Part shown: positions 5,924 through 7,001 of the stretch, piece after piece
Layout of the letters: every line of letters starts with the position of its first letter
How positions within the stretch are numbered: position 1 is the first letter of the stretch
NCBI GenBank assembly: GCA_023266435.1
Contig: JAHFQF010000049.1
Span: 5,984-12,984, forward strand
Length of the DNA stretch: 7,001 nt
Direction: 5' to 3'
Origin: Legionellales bacterium
GTDB taxonomy: Bacteria > Pseudomonadota > Gammaproteobacteria > Berkiellales > Berkiellaceae
Program-made: the position numbers and the translations under genes
The notes under the pieces: model-generated
What the model was told of the DNA's origin: nothing
The model's input: the letters and a program-made list of their open reading frames with translations, nothing else
Database searches by the model: none

Positions 5924-7001
5924 TTAGGCTGAGCTACGGGCGGGCTTGAGTGCTGCTGCACGTTGGCTTTGTGAACCAATAGACCACATCGGGATAAACA
6001 ACAAAATCATCATCAGCGCAGAGCCAAAGATACTCGTAAAATAACCATTCCAGCCCCAGTTCTCAGTAATGTAACCAATGGCAGCAACCGCAATGGCAGC
6101 ACCAAAATACGCAAAGGTCCCAGCAAAACCAGACGCCGTGCCCGCTGCTTTTTTATGAGAGAACTCCACAGCAGCCAGACCAATCAACATCTGTGGTCCA
6201 AACAAAAAGAAACCAATCAAAAACAAAATGGCTGTGTCCACAATCGGTAGCTGAGAAGGTAGACTCCAAAATAAAAAGACTGCAGCAGCTGTGCCAACAG
6301 AGAAGCAGACATTGGCAGGACCACGTTTTCCGCCAAACAACAGATCGGAGATCCAACCCGCAGCCAACATTCCCGCAACACCACCCCACTCAAAACCACT
6401 AACACAGATGCTGGCTGTTACCAAATCATAGCCCTTGGTTTGTGTGAGATACACAATACCCCAGTCATTGATGCCTGTTCTCACGCTATAAACAAAGAAA
6501 GAAGCCAAGGCAAGCAACCAGAGATATTTGTTAGGAAAAACATACTTGAATAAAATTTCTTTGACGGACAGATTGTTATCGTCGTCTGCGTCTTTTTTGT
6601 GAGAAGAGGGATAGTCATTTTTAAATTTTTCAATGGAGGGTAAGCCTAGGGATTGCGGAGTGTCTCGTAATCGATTGAGTAACACAAAACCCATCCCGAT
6701 GCTTAAGATTGCTGGCACGTAAAAAGCGAAACGCCAGCCATAAATAGCCGCTACCGGTGCAGCGATATATAGAATCAACGCGCCACCAATATTGTGTGAT
6801 GTGCTCCAAACAGCCCACCAACGACCACGTTCTGATTGAGAGTACCAATGTGACAAAAGTCGCGCACACGGCGGCCAACCCCAGCCCTGAAACCAGCCGT
6901 TGAGTCCCCAAAATATAACGAACATCATGAAGTTTGAAGTAGCACCAAAAAAGATGTTAAGTATCCCAGTAATAATCAAACCAATGGCCATAAAATATCT
7001 G
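5924..7001 (-). CDS. uhpC: Organophosphate:phosphate antiporter-family MFS transporter, UhpC/GlpT-like (N-terminus outside window)
   Basis: The frame ends with TAA (complement of 5924-5926) and is open to the right edge. Upstream of the Met at 6991-6989 the codons for Arg-Tyr-Phe continue it, and RYFM-IGLI-TG matches an internal stretch of UhpC, so that Met is not the start; roughly 95 residues and the first membrane helices are missing. Numbered from that Met, the segment shows GWFQGWGWPPCARLLSHWYS (32-51), SHNIGGA (65-71), RDTPQSLGLP (109-118), NDWG (175-178), FGPQMLIGLAAVE (264-276) and SHKKAAGTASGF (278-289), all characteristic of the GlpT/UhpT/UhpC/PgtP family. His66 and Arg171 align with GlpT His165 and the phosphate-binding Arg269. 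About nine membrane helices are visible, with an acidic, Lys-rich central cytoplasmic loop (about 120-145). The best recalled match is UhpC, a sensor in E. coli but a glucose-6-phosphate carrier in chlamydiae. No two-component genes adjoin it inside the window, so transport is more likely than sensing. The gene converges on the ABC operon. Confidence 0.9.
   Translation of the reverse strand, partial: RYFMAIGLIITGILNIFFGATSNFMMFVIFWGLNGWFQGWGWPPCARLLSHWYSQSERGRWWAVWSTSHNIGGALILYIAAPVAAIYGWRFAFYVPAILSIGMGFVLLNRLRDTPQSLGLPSIEKFKNDYPSSHKKDADDDNNLSVKEILFKYVFPNKYLWLLALASFFVYSVRTGINDWGIVYLTQTKGYDLVTASICVSGFEWGGVAGMLAAGWISDLLFGGKRGPANVCFSVGTAAAVFLFWSLPSQLPIVDTAILFLIGFFLFGPQMLIGLAAVEFSHKKAAGTASGFAGTFAYFGAAIAVAAIGYITENWGWNGYFTSIFGSALMMILLFIPMWSIGSQSQRAAALKPARSSA

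Noticed and set aside
6153..6405. Overlapping reading frames within the MFS gene on both strands
   Set aside because: They are alternative-frame shadows of a clearly conserved transporter, with Cys/Trp/Leu-rich or low-information products.

Overview
The window holds most of a peptide-type ABC importer operon on the + strand, followed by a convergent gene for an organophosphate-type MFS transporter on the - strand. The genes are bacterial, tightly packed and moderately AT-rich. Protein-level resemblance (a DppB/DppC/DppD-F style importer and a UhpC/GlpT-like transporter) points to a gammaproteobacterium. The UhpC-like transporter would suit a host-associated lineage such as Legionellales, but that placement is a guess and no marker gene is present.

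Layout: (1) 1-266, the 3' end of a gene whose product looks like the C-terminus of a family-5 solute-binding protein carrying an unusual C-terminal membrane anchor. (2) 263-1243, a DppB-type permease that overlaps the first gene by ATGA. (3) 1247-2755, a DppC-type permease with about 250 extra N-terminal residues. (4) 2761-4758, a fused DppD-DppF ATPase. (5) 4761-5879, an APH/choline-kinase-fold phosphotransferase, two bases after the ATPase gene. (6) 5880-5923, a short convergent intergenic region with an imperfect hairpin. (7) 5924-7001 (- strand), the C-terminal three quarters of a UhpC/GlpT-family transporter that runs off the right edge.

How the genes work together: genes 1-4 supply every part of one importer (binding protein, two permeases, both ATPase domains). 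All five + strand genes are separated by -4 to +5 bases, so they are probably one transcript starting left of the window. The kinase at the end may act on the imported compound, but nothing in the sequence names that substrate. The MFS gene is convergent, has its own transcription unit and probably exchanges a phosphorylated sugar or metabolite for phosphate.

No RNA genes, mobile elements, CRISPR arrays or long repeats were found. Apart from the 44-base gap at 5880-5923 the window is almost entirely coding. The most notable points are the membrane-tethered binding protein, the enlarged DppC subunit and the operon-linked kinase; together they may mark a specialised, poorly described branch of the peptide-importer family.
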